Source: Tenderia sp965602225 (GTDB lineage: Bacteria > Pseudomonadota > Gammaproteobacteria > Tenderiales > Tenderiaceae). Taken from it: DNA of 64,000 bases. The DNA lies in the NCBI GenBank assembly GCA_965602225.1, contig CBFCYE010000008.1, positions 1 through 64,000 of the forward strand. The letters run 5' to 3'. Both the position numbers and the translations under genes were made by a program. Positions 42,970-51,185 of this stretch are shown here, one piece after another. The stretch's first letter is position 1, and every line of letters begins with the position of its first letter. Under the pieces are notes generated by a model, which did not search any database, was not told the origin of the DNA, and worked only from the letters and a program-made list of their open reading frames with translations.

Positions 42970-43479
42970 ATGGCATCGCGTTTTCGTCGTTCACACCGCC
43001 CAGCGGCGGATCTGGACATTACTGCTTTTATGAACCTGATGGTCATCCTGGTGCCCTTCCTGTTGATCACGGCCGTGTTCAATCAGGTCAGCATTTTGGA
43101 AATGAACCTGCCGGAACAAAAGGCGGCTGAAAAACAAAGCAATGAAAAGCCACCCGAGTTCCAGCTGGAGATTGTCCTGCGTAAAGACAAACTACAGGTC
43201 TACGACAAGCCCGGCCGCTTGGTAAAAACCTTCGCCATGAAAGGCGATGCCTATGATATTGAAGGCCTGTCAGCACTACTGCGCAGCATCAAGGTTCGCG
43301 TCCCTGACGAAACTGCCGCCACTCTGTTGCTAGAGCCAGACGTTGCCTATGACCATCTAATTCAGATCATGGATACGACCCGCATGATCGAGATAACAGA
43401 AGACAACAAGTCAACTCAATATGAGCTATTCCCCGACATCGCTATGGGTGACGCCCCGGCCGTGAAAGGAAAACAGTAA
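42970..43479 (+). CDS. ExbD/TolR-type protein 1 (critical Asp replaced by Asn)
   Basis: Single-pass inner-membrane protein of 169 residues with a periplasmic domain, belonging to the ExbD/TolR family. The membrane helix is ITAFMNLMVILVPFLLITAVF. At the position of the proton-carrying Asp of TolR (YIDVML) and ExbD (LIDVVF), this protein has N22 in FMNLMV. The nearby D16 lies one turn outside the helix. The periplasmic part follows the family layout (FQLEIVLRKDKLQVYDKPG ... DETAATLLLEPDVAYDHLIQIMD). It begins five bases after the channel gene and ends two bases before the second ExbD gene. Confidence 0.9.
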   Translation: MASRFRRSHRPAADLDITAFMNLMVILVPFLLITAVFNQVSILEMNLPEQKAAEKQSNEKPPEFQLEIVLRKDKLQVYDKPGRLVKTFAMKGDAYDIEGLSALLRSIKVRVPDETAATLLLEPDVAYDHLIQIMDTTRMIEITEDNKSTQYELFPDIAMGDAPAVKGKQ

Positions 43480-43481
43480 CC

Positions 43482-43982
43482 ATGAAGATGTCGCGCCGAG
43501 CCAAGCGCATGCAGAGCCACCACAAACGTGCGGGGCGCGGTACATCTATCAACTTGGTGTCATTGATGGATATCTTCACCATTCTGGTGTTCTTTCTGCT
43601 GGTCAACTCATCTGATGTTCAGAACCTGCCAAGCACCAAGGATATTCAACTGCCTAAATCCGTCGCCGAGCAGCTGCCCAAGGAGACCATTTTCATCTTG
43701 ATCAGCGAAACCAACCTACTGGTTCAGGGGCGCCCGGTTGCAGCAGTACAGGAGATACTGGCCAGTGATGACAATATGATCTCTGCGCTGAAAAAAGAAT
43801 TGGAATACCAAGCCAGCCGCAGCAATATTTCGGCTGAACAAGAAGCGCGACGAGAAATCACCATTCTTGGCGACAAGAGCATTCCATACCGCTTACTGAA
43901 AAAAATCATGATCACCTGCAACAGCGTCAACTACAACAACATCTCGCTGGCAGTTTCAAAAAAGGGCGGCCCTCAGGGTTAA
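43482..43982 (+). CDS. ExbD/TolR-type protein 2 (critical Asp present)
   Basis: Second ExbD/TolR paralogue, 166 residues. A basic N-terminus (MKMSRRAKRMQSHHKRAG) leads to the membrane helix INLVSLMDIFTILVFFLLV, in which D30 occupies the proton-carrier position. The periplasmic domain includes TIFILISETNLLVQGRPV and ITILGDKSIPYRLLKKIMITC. Having two ExbD paralogues with one channel recalls the AglQ/AglS pair with AglR in Myxococcus. It is closely spaced on both sides (2 and 4 bases). Confidence 0.92.
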   Translation: MKMSRRAKRMQSHHKRAGRGTSINLVSLMDIFTILVFFLLVNSSDVQNLPSTKDIQLPKSVAEQLPKETIFILISETNLLVQGRPVAAVQEILASDDNMISALKKELEYQASRSNISAEQEARREITILGDKSIPYRLLKKIMITCNSVNYNNISLAVSKKGGPQG

Positions 43983-43986
43983 TCAA

Positions 43987-44952
43987 GTGAAAGCAGTCTT
44001 GGCATCAAATATCACCCTGCCCTGGTCAGCATCGCTTGCCGATGAGAGACGTTTTCGTCGTATCGTTGCCATCTGTATTGTCCTGGCACTAATACTCAGT
44101 TTCACCCTGCCGTTTATCGACCTGCCTAAAACTGACCGCCTCGAGGCAGAGAAGATTCCGCCGCGACTGGCCAAGATGTTGCTGGAAAAGAAAAAGATTG
44201 AGCCACCCAAGGTGGTGGTTCCCAAGCCGCCGGAACCGGAAAAACCCAAGCTCGAAGAAAAAAAACCGGAACCTAAAGCAGAGAAAAAACCTGAACCCAA
44301 GCCGGAGCCTAAACCCGAACCTAAGCCCAAACCTAAGCCAAAGCGCGATGTCGCCGAGATCCGCAAAAAGGTCTCCAACGCTGGCGTTCTCGCTATGAAA
44401 GACATGCTTGCTGACCTGCGCGAAAGCCAGCCGGTTGCAGCACTCAAATCAACCAAACCGCTGCAGACCGAGGGCAAGCAAGAGCGCGCCATGGCTCAAT
44501 CAGTCCTGGTGGCCAAGGCCAGCAAGAGCAGCGGCGGCATCGACACATCGAAATTTAGCCGCACTGCCAGCAACAATGAACTGGCTGGCCGCGAGATGAC
44601 CACCGTCACCAGTGAGATTGCTGAGATGGAGCTTGCAACCGGCCCGACCGAAGAGACCAGCAAGGGTCGCTCCATGGATGAGATCACCCGGGTGATGCGT
44701 GCCAACTACAATGCCATCTACACCGTATATCAGCGTGAACTACGCAAGAACCCGCTACTGAAAGGCAAGGTGATATTCAAATTCGTCATCGAGCCAGACG
44801 GTTCGGTGTCCGACTGCCAAGTCATCGACTCAGAACTGGGCAACCCTAAACTGGAACGCAAACTGGCGCTGCGCATCAAGCGCATCAACTTCGGCGCCAA
44901 GGATGTCGAAACCACGAATGTCGACTTCCCGATCGACTTCTTGCCTGGCTAA
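43987..44952 (+). CDS. TonB-like energy transducer with AgmX/PglI-type C-terminal domain
   Basis: A 321-residue inner-membrane protein. A short cytoplasmic start is followed by one membrane helix (IVAICIVLALILSFTLPFI, about 22-42), then a rigid Pro/Lys/Glu stretch with repeated KPEP units (about 70-120) that could span the periplasm. A TonB-like C-terminal domain ends the protein (MDEITRVMRANYNAIYTVYQ, NPLLKGKVIFKFVIEPDGSV, LRIKRINFGA). The ANYNAIYTVYQRELRKNP motif is of the AgmX/PglI type rather than classic TonB. GTG 43987 starts the gene four bases after the second ExbD gene. It is the last gene of the cluster, and no outer-membrane receptor is adjacent. Confidence 0.9.
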   Translation: MKAVLASNITLPWSASLADERRFRRIVAICIVLALILSFTLPFIDLPKTDRLEAEKIPPRLAKMLLEKKKIEPPKVVVPKPPEPEKPKLEEKKPEPKAEKKPEPKPEPKPEPKPKPKPKRDVAEIRKKVSNAGVLAMKDMLADLRESQPVAALKSTKPLQTEGKQERAMAQSVLVAKASKSSGGIDTSKFSRTASNNELAGREMTTVTSEIAEMELATGPTEETSKGRSMDEITRVMRANYNAIYTVYQRELRKNPLLKGKVIFKFVIEPDGSVSDCQVIDSELGNPKLERKLALRIKRINFGAKDVETTNVDFPIDFLPG

Positions 44953-45044
44953 ACAGCTCCCTGCCTTAGCGTTGGGCTGCTTTTACATGGCCGTTTGGCA
45001 CCAAATAATACTGCTGTTGCCATATCCCATATTTATTCTAAGTC

Positions 45045-45072
45045 TAAAGACATCCAAACTTCATGCCGTTAG
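45045..45072 (+). promoter_or_regulatory. Possible sigma-28 (FliA) promoter of the chemoreceptor gene
   Basis: TAAA (45045-45048) and GCCGTTAG (45065-45072) resemble TAAA-N15-GCCGATAA, with two changes in the second block and a spacer of 16. Chemoreceptor genes are usual FliA targets, but the match is imperfect. Confidence 0.35.
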
Positions 45073-45099
45073 CCCCTTTACGACAAAGGGGACAACACC

Positions 45100-47130
45100 A
45101 TGGAACAGTTATTCAAACCCGCCACGGCTCTTATGGACCGTTTTCGCTATTCGATCAAATTCGGATTCATCTTCGCACTGGTATTTATTCCGTTACTGGT
45201 ACTGAGCTATCTGTTGATCTCCAATATCAATGACGAGATCCACTTTTTCGAAAACGAACGCAACGGCCTGGCCTATATCAAGGCAGTGCGGCCACTGGTG
45301 GAACACATGCCCCAGCATCGTGGCATGACCAACGCCTACCTCAATGGCGACAAAAGTTTTCATGACAGAATCCTGGCCAAGCGCAAGGATGTGGACACAC
45401 ATCTGGCGGCCTTGATCGAGGTTAACCAGCAATTCAAGGACAGCCTCGACCACGGCGACCAAATCAAACAAATCGAGTCACAATGGCAGGCGATGAAAAA
45501 CGGCTCCATGAACATGCAGGGCCCTGACAGCTTTGCCGCTCACACCAAGATGATCGCCGATGTACTTAAATTGATCGTCCATGTAGCCGATGCCGCGGAG
45601 ATCACCCTCGACCCCAAACTGGATACCTACTATCTGGGTGACGCCCTGGTCAATAAACTACCGCTGTTGGCTGAAACCATGGGCCAGGCCCGCGGCCTGG
45701 GTGCTGGTATCGCCGCCAACCACGCCATCAGCAGCAAACAAGCCGTACGCCTGGCCTTACTGGCCGACCGAATTAACCTCAACAACAACAACCTGGCAGC
45801 CGGCCTGGAATCGGCCATGGAATTTAATCCCGATGTAGCAGCAGAGCTGTCTGAACTAATCAGCAATAACAGCGACAGCATCCACAAGTTTGAGTCTATA
45901 TTGCAAGATGAATTGCTCAACAAAGATGACATCAACATCGCCGGATCAGCCGTATTTGGTGCTGGCACCACCGCCATCAAACACGCCTTCGAGCTATTCG
46001 ACAAGGCCCTGCCGATGATGGATGGCATCATTGCTAAACGTATCGACGATGACATCCAAACTGAAATCGTGGCCATCGCTGTGGTCGCTGGTGTGCTGCT
46101 GGCCATCGCCTATCTGTTCACAGGTCTGTTTTACTCAGTCAACCACGGTGTGCAACAGATTGGCTCCGCTGCCAAGGCCATGGCCGCAGGTGATCTGACC
46201 GCCCGCGCCAAACTCAACAGTAAGGATGAGATGCAGCAGATCGCCTCCAGCTTCAACGCAATGGGCGACAAGATTGAAGAATTGATCCGCACCATCATCG
46301 GCTCGGCTAACCAACTGGCCAGCGCCGCTGAAGAGGTCTCGGCGGTCTCTCAGGAGACCTCCGGCAATATCGCCCAGCAAAGCAGCGAAACAGACCAGGT
46401 GGCTACGGCCATGAACCAGATGACAGCCACGGTGACCGAAGTGGCCAGCAATGCCGGTAATGCGGCTGAGGCCGCAAATGCCGCCAACACCGAAGCCCAA
46501 AGCGGTCTCAATGTTGTTCATAGCGCCAGCAGCACCATCGAGCAACTGGCCAGCGAGGTCGACAACGCCGCCACGGTGATTCAGGGGCTGCAACAAGACA
46601 CCGACAACATCGGCGGCATTCTCAGTGTCATCAAAGATATTGCCGACCAGACCAACCTGCTGGCACTGAATGCCGCGATTGAAGCGGCCCGTGCCGGCGA
46701 ACAAGGCCGCGGTTTTGCGGTGGTGGCCGACGAGGTCCGCACCCTGGCAGCTAGAACCCAGGAGTCCACCGCCGAGATCGAGTCCATGATCAGCAAACTG
46801 CAAAGCGGCGCCAGTAATGCGGTCAACACCATGACCCAAGGCACCAATACCGCGAAACAGAGCGTGGAACAGGCTCAGCAGGCGGCAACAGCACTGGAGG
46901 CCATCACCACCGCGGTAGCCACCATCAGCGATATGAACACCATGATTGCCAGCGCCGCCGAAGAACAAAGCGCCACGGCCGAAGAGATGAACAAGAACAT
47001 CGTCAACATTCATTCTCTGGCGCAGAACAATGCCACCGGTGCCGCCCAAACCACCTCAGCCAGTGAAGAGCTGGCTCAGCTGGCAGCACAGCTGCAACAG
47101 CTGGTCGGACAGTTTAAGATCAACAGCTAA
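45100..47130 (+). CDS. Methyl-accepting chemotaxis protein
   Basis: Transmembrane chemoreceptor of 676 residues. The first membrane helix is FGFIFALVFIPLLVLSYLLI (about 26-45). A long all-helical periplasmic sensor (about 46-320) resembles nitrate/nitrite-sensor-type or four-helix double modules (PLVEHMPQHRGMTNAYLNG). The second membrane helix is IVAIAVVAGVLLAIAYLFTGL, followed by a HAMP domain (IGSAAKAMAAGDLTARAKL). The signalling domain has the conserved hairpin tip EAARAGEQGRGFAVVADEVR. Ligand unknown. AAAGGGGA precedes the ATG. A terminator follows at 47138. It may serve motility, although no flagellar genes lie in this window. Confidence 0.96.
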   Translation: MEQLFKPATALMDRFRYSIKFGFIFALVFIPLLVLSYLLISNINDEIHFFENERNGLAYIKAVRPLVEHMPQHRGMTNAYLNGDKSFHDRILAKRKDVDTHLAALIEVNQQFKDSLDHGDQIKQIESQWQAMKNGSMNMQGPDSFAAHTKMIADVLKLIVHVADAAEITLDPKLDTYYLGDALVNKLPLLAETMGQARGLGAGIAANHAISSKQAVRLALLADRINLNNNNLAAGLESAMEFNPDVAAELSELISNNSDSIHKFESILQDELLNKDDINIAGSAVFGAGTTAIKHAFELFDKALPMMDGIIAKRIDDDIQTEIVAIAVVAGVLLAIAYLFTGLFYSVNHGVQQIGSAAKAMAAGDLTARAKLNSKDEMQQIASSFNAMGDKIEELIRTIIGSANQLASAAEEVSAVSQETSGNIAQQSSETDQVATAMNQMTATVTEVASNAGNAAEAANAANTEAQSGLNVVHSASSTIEQLASEVDNAATVIQGLQQDTDNIGGILSVIKDIADQTNLLALNAAIEAARAGEQGRGFAVVADEVRTLAARTQESTAEIESMISKLQSGASNAVNTMTQGTNTAKQSVEQAQQAATALEAITTAVATISDMNTMIASAAEEQSATAEEMNKNIVNIHSLAQNNATGAAQTTSASEELAQLAAQLQQLVGQFKINS

Positions 47131-47137
47131 AACGAAA

Positions 47138-47180
47138 ACGGGCGACCCTGCCAGTGTAGTCAGAGTCGCCCGTATCTTTT
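47138..47180. terminator. Bidirectional terminator between convergent genes
   Basis: ACGGGCGAC (47138-47146) pairs with GTCGCCCGT (47165-47173). TATCTTTT follows on the plus strand, and a T-rich run (TTTTCGTT) follows on the minus strand, so it can serve both the chemoreceptor gene and the oxidoreductase gene. Confidence 0.8.
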
Positions 47181-47199
47181 ACACCGTGTAACAAATCAA

Positions 47200-50100
47200 C
47201 TACAACAACACCCGCTCAATACCACCTTCTTTAGCACGCTCGACAAAACGTTTCTGCCAGCCATCACCCAAGACCTTATTGGCCAGCTCGCTGACGATGT
47301 AGGTAGTTTCCAGACCGGTATCATCGCCATAGCGAGACAAACCCTGGACGCAGGCCGGGCATGAGGTCAGCAGCTTCACATTGCCGTCCTTGGCCATCAC
47401 TTCACCGGTCATCGCCTCGATACCCTTATGCAACTCTTCCTGCTTACGAAAACGAAGCTGGGTCGAGATATCAGGCCGTGATACCGCCAGCGTACCCGCC
47501 TCACCACAGCAACGATCTGACAATTTCACATCAGTACCCATCAGGGTGGATGCCACCTTGATCGGATCATGAGTCTTCATCGGCGTGTGACAAGGATCAT
47601 GATAGAGATACTGGCTACCCTCAACACCATCAAGACTGACACCCTGCTCAAGCAGATATTCATGGATATCCAGCAGACGACAACCGGGGAAGATCTTGTC
47701 GAACTGATACTTCATCAACTGATCCATGCAGGTACCACATGACACCACCACCGTCTTGATATCAAGATAGTTAAGCGTATTGGCAACCCGATGAAACAAC
47801 ACCCGATTGTCGGTGGTGATCTTGCTGCCTTTAGCCTTGTCACCGCTTGAAGTCTGCGGATAACCACAGCAGAGATAACCCGGCGGCAGCACTGTCTGCG
47901 CACCGACCTCATATAACATTGCCATGGTCGCCAGCCCTACCTCACTGAACAGACGCTCGGAACCACAACCAGGAAAGTAGAACACCGCATCACTGTCATC
48001 CGTCACCTTAGCCGGATCACGCAGAATCGGCACCACCTTTTCATCCTCTACACCGAGCATGGCGCGCATGGTCTGCATTGGCAGCCCCGCCGGCATCGGC
48101 TTTTTGACGAAGTTGATGATCTGTTCCTTCATCGCCATCTTACCGGTGGTCGCCGCCGGTGGTTTTTTACCACCGAGCCAATGCATATGTTTGGCTATCT
48201 TGTGGGCAATGCGCTGGCCCTTGTAACCCCACTCGATCATGCCTTTACGCATCGCCTTGATGGTCGACGGATCAGTCACATTGAGGAAGGCCATTGCCGC
48301 CTGAGTACCGAGACTGCTGCGGCGTTGATTGCGATCTTTCAGAATGGTGCGCATGCGGATGGTGACATCACCAAAATCGATATTGACCGGGCACGGCGCC
48401 AGACACTTGTGGCAAACAGTGCAATGATCAGCGACATCGTTCATCTCATCAAAGTGACGAATCGAAAGACCGCGACGAGTCTGCTCTTCGTACAGAAACG
48501 CCTCGATGATCAGACCAGTGGCAAGGATCTTATTGCGCGGCGAATAAAGCAGATTGGCGCGCGGGATGTGAGTATTACATTCCGGCTTACACTTGCCGCA
48601 GCGCAGACAATTCTTGATATCGTCATTAAGCGCACCCAGCTCGCTCTCTTCCAGGATCAAGGCCTCTTGTTCGACCAAGCGTAACGACGGCGTATAGGCA
48701 TTATCCAGACCGGAGTCGGGCATAAGCTTGCCACGATTAAAATTGTCGTTGGGATCGACCAGTTTTTTGTAATCAACAAAACGGCCCAGGTCATCTTTAT
48801 TGAGATATTGAATCTTGGTCAGGCCGATACCATGTTCACCCGACACAACCCCGCCCAGCCCTGTCGCCAGCGCCATCACCCGATCGACGATCACATCCGC
48901 CTGTTGCATCATCAGGTAGTCATTGGAGTTGACCGGAATATTGGTATGCACGTTACCGTCACCGGCATGCATGTGGGTGGCGGCAAACAGACGACTGGAA
49001 CGAATCTCTTTGTGGATCTTATCAAGACGGGCACGCACCGCATCCAGCTCACGGCCATAAAAGATCTCTTTCAGTGGCCGCTCAATCTCAGCGCGATAGG
49101 AGATACGCAGATCACGCCGCAACAGCAGTTTCAGAATTGTATCGCCCGGCTGCACCAACTCGCGCGCCGCCTCATCAAGCAGCTCCATATTATCCAGCGC
49201 CGCCGCATCAAGTGAATCCAGCGACGTTTGCCAGCGAGCCTCAATCTTATCCAGATACTCCAGCGCAGCATTACGCTTGGCGGTAAAGATGTCGTCGGAC
49301 TCGGCACTCTCTTCATAACCGGCCTGGCGATTGCGCTCAACCAGCTCGCCGTTGAGATACTCCTTCACCGCCGCAACCATGCGCAGCTTGTTCTGGGTCG
49401 AGTACTCGATGTTGATGCGCTCGATGCCCTCGTTGTATTCGTTGAGGCGTTCAAGCGGAATCACCACATCTTCATTGATCTTAAAGGCGTTGGTATGGGC
49501 GGCAATGGCAGCGGTACGGCTGCGGTCGGCCCAGAAACGGCGCCTCGCCTCGGGGCTGACGGCAACAAAACCCTCGGCACCACGGCTATTGGCCATTCGC
49601 ACAACATTAGATGAGGCATCAGCAACCGCATCTTCATCATCACCGGCAATATCAATCACCAACACCATCTTGGGACGCTCACGGCGCGGCGCCTTGGTGC
49701 TGTAACTGACGGCGCGGACATAACGCTCGTCCAGATGTTCCAGTCCGGCCAGCAGCACCAGCGGATTGGCATCGAGATAATCCTTGGTCTCGACGATCGC
49801 CGGTACCGCACGACTCAGGTCAGAGCCAAAAAATTCAAGACAGACGGTGCGGGTAAATTTAGGTTCCTTATGCAGGATAAAGACACCCGAGGTAATCAGG
49901 CCATCACAACCCTCTTTCTGCACACCAGGCAAACCACCGAGAAACTTATCCGTGACATCCTTGCCCAAGCCCTGTTTGCGAAAGGCCGAACCAGGCATGA
50001 CAATCATCTCTGGTTCACCGACCACGGTTTCACCATCAGGTAGATAACGAGTGACGCGAAACTGCACCTCTTCCTGGTCGTGAATCTTGCCCAGATTGTG

Positions 50101-51054
50101 ATTAATGCGCACCACTTCCAGCCACTGGGCATCCGGCATCACCATCCGCCAAGAGACCAGATTGTCGATAGTGGTGCCCCACAACACCGCCTTCTTGCCA
50201 CCGGCATTCATGGCGATGTTGCCGCCGATGGTGCAGGCATCCTGCGAAGTTGGATCAACCGCAAAGACATGACCATTGGCCATGGCCAGATCAGAGACAC
50301 GCCGCGTCACCACCCCGGCCCCAGCCCGAGCAGTTGCCACAGGCTGAGCAACACCTTCGAGCTGGCGCATTTCAACGCCACTCAGACCTTCCAGTTTTTC
50401 GGTATTGATCACCGCCGTATCGGCATGCAGCGGCACCGCACCACCGGTATAACCGGTGCCGCCGCCGCGTGGAATAATGGTTAGCCCCAACTCAATACAG
50501 GCTTTAACAATCGGTGCGACTTCAGCCTCGGTGTCGGGATTGATCACCACCAACGGGTATTCGACACGCCAGTCGGTGGCGTCAGTGACATGGGAAACCC
50601 GCGCCAGGCCATCAAACTGGATATTGTCCTTACGGGTAATCTTGCTCAGGCGTTTGAGGGCCTTGGCACGCAACTCACCCTGCTGCGGCAACCAGGCCTC
50701 GAAATCAGCCACTGCCTGACGCGCCCTTTCCACCAAGCTCAGGGCTAGGTCATTACCATCAGCACGGACAACAATTTGATCAACGCGATGATGCAGGGCG
50801 TGAGTTAAAGACTGCCAGCGCTTGGGGTTTTCAAGCAGGTCGTCTTGAATATAGGGATTACGGGCAATGACCCACATATCCCCCAACACTTCAAACAACA
50901 TCCGCGCCGAACGACCGGTGCGACGTGAATCACGTAGCTGGTTCAACACATCCCACATCTCTTCACCCAGATAGCGAATCACAATTTCGCGATCGGAAAA
51001 CGAAGTGTAGTTATAGGGGATTTCGCGCAAACGACGGCGAGACTCTAAATTCAT
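47200..51054 (-). CDS. DUF3683-FAD oxidase-Fe-S oxidoreductase fusion (D-2-hydroxyacid dehydrogenase type)
   Basis: A 1284-residue fusion. An N-terminal DUF3683 segment (about 1-150; RRRLREIPYNYTSFSDREIV) leads to a GlcD/Dld-type FAD-binding domain (PRGGGTGYTGGAVPLHAD, NAGGKKAVLWG) and its C-terminal FAD-oxidase cap (HMHAGDGNVHTNIPV, SGEHGIGL). A ferredoxin-like part carries two 4Fe-4S motifs, CLRCGKCKPEC and CTVCHKCLAPCP. The last third is a GlcF/HdrB-like CCG module (CCGYPQTSSGD, CCGEAGTLA). The architecture predicts oxidation of a 2-hydroxyacid such as lactate or glycolate, with electrons passing to a quinone or soluble carrier. The substrate is not determined. It is a single gene, divergent from the cyclic-nucleotide rhodanese. 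Confidence 0.9.
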   Translation of the reverse strand: MNLESRRRLREIPYNYTSFSDREIVIRYLGEEMWDVLNQLRDSRRTGRSARMLFEVLGDMWVIARNPYIQDDLLENPKRWQSLTHALHHRVDQIVVRADGNDLALSLVERARQAVADFEAWLPQQGELRAKALKRLSKITRKDNIQFDGLARVSHVTDATDWRVEYPLVVINPDTEAEVAPIVKACIELGLTIIPRGGGTGYTGGAVPLHADTAVINTEKLEGLSGVEMRQLEGVAQPVATARAGAGVVTRRVSDLAMANGHVFAVDPTSQDACTIGGNIAMNAGGKKAVLWGTTIDNLVSWRMVMPDAQWLEVVRINHNLGKIHDQEEVQFRVTRYLPDGETVVGEPEMIVMPGSAFRKQGLGKDVTDKFLGGLPGVQKEGCDGLITSGVFILHKEPKFTRTVCLEFFGSDLSRAVPAIVETKDYLDANPLVLLAGLEHLDERYVRAVSYSTKAPRRERPKMVLVIDIAGDDEDAVADASSNVVRMANSRGAEGFVAVSPEARRRFWADRSRTAAIAAHTNAFKINEDVVIPLERLNEYNEGIERINIEYSTQNKLRMVAAVKEYLNGELVERNRQAGYEESAESDDIFTAKRNAALEYLDKIEARWQTSLDSLDAAALDNMELLDEAARELVQPGDTILKLLLRRDLRISYRAEIERPLKEIFYGRELDAVRARLDKIHKEIRSSRLFAATHMHAGDGNVHTNIPVNSNDYLMMQQADVIVDRVMALATGLGGVVSGEHGIGLTKIQYLNKDDLGRFVDYKKLVDPNDNFNRGKLMPDSGLDNAYTPSLRLVEQEALILEESELGALNDDIKNCLRCGKCKPECNTHIPRANLLYSPRNKILATGLIIEAFLYEEQTRRGLSIRHFDEMNDVADHCTVCHKCLAPCPVNIDFGDVTIRMRTILKDRNQRRSSLGTQAAMAFLNVTDPSTIKAMRKGMIEWGYKGQRIAHKIAKHMHWLGGKKPPAATTGKMAMKEQIINFVKKPMPAGLPMQTMRAMLGVEDEKVVPILRDPAKVTDDSDAVFYFPGCGSERLFSEVGLATMAMLYEVGAQTVLPPGYLCCGYPQTSSGDKAKGSKITTDNRVLFHRVANTLNYLDIKTVVVSCGTCMDQLMKYQFDKIFPGCRLLDIHEYLLEQGVSLDGVEGSQYLYHDPCHTPMKTHDPIKVASTLMGTDVKLSDRCCGEAGTLAVSRPDISTQLRFRKQEELHKGIEAMTGEVMAKDGNVKLLTSCPACVQGLSRYGDDTGLETTYIVSELANKVLGDGWQKRFVERAKEGGIERVLL

Positions 51055-51185
51055 GATTACTTTGGCCGATAGTAATAGTGGGTTATTAAAAGCTGGCTAA
51101 TTTTAGCACGCCTGCCGGCAAGGATTAACGACCAATTGGTAGTGGTATTGGCAATACCACTAACGACACTAAGGACACGGATGAA

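Noticed and set aside
44270..44345. Short tandem DNA repeat, possibly a CRISPR-like or minisatellite array
   Set aside because: It is the in-frame coding repeat of KPEP units in the TonB-like protein; there are no spacers.
43987..44952. Classic TonB of a siderophore-uptake system
   Set aside because: The C-terminal motif is AgmX/PglI-like, and no TonB-dependent receptor or iron gene is near. Two ExbD paralogues are unusual for an iron-type TonB system.
46135..47049. 304-codon minus-strand ORF opposite the chemoreceptor gene
   Set aside because: Mirror of the alanine-rich signalling domain of a clear chemoreceptor; Gly/Leu/His-rich product with no domain.
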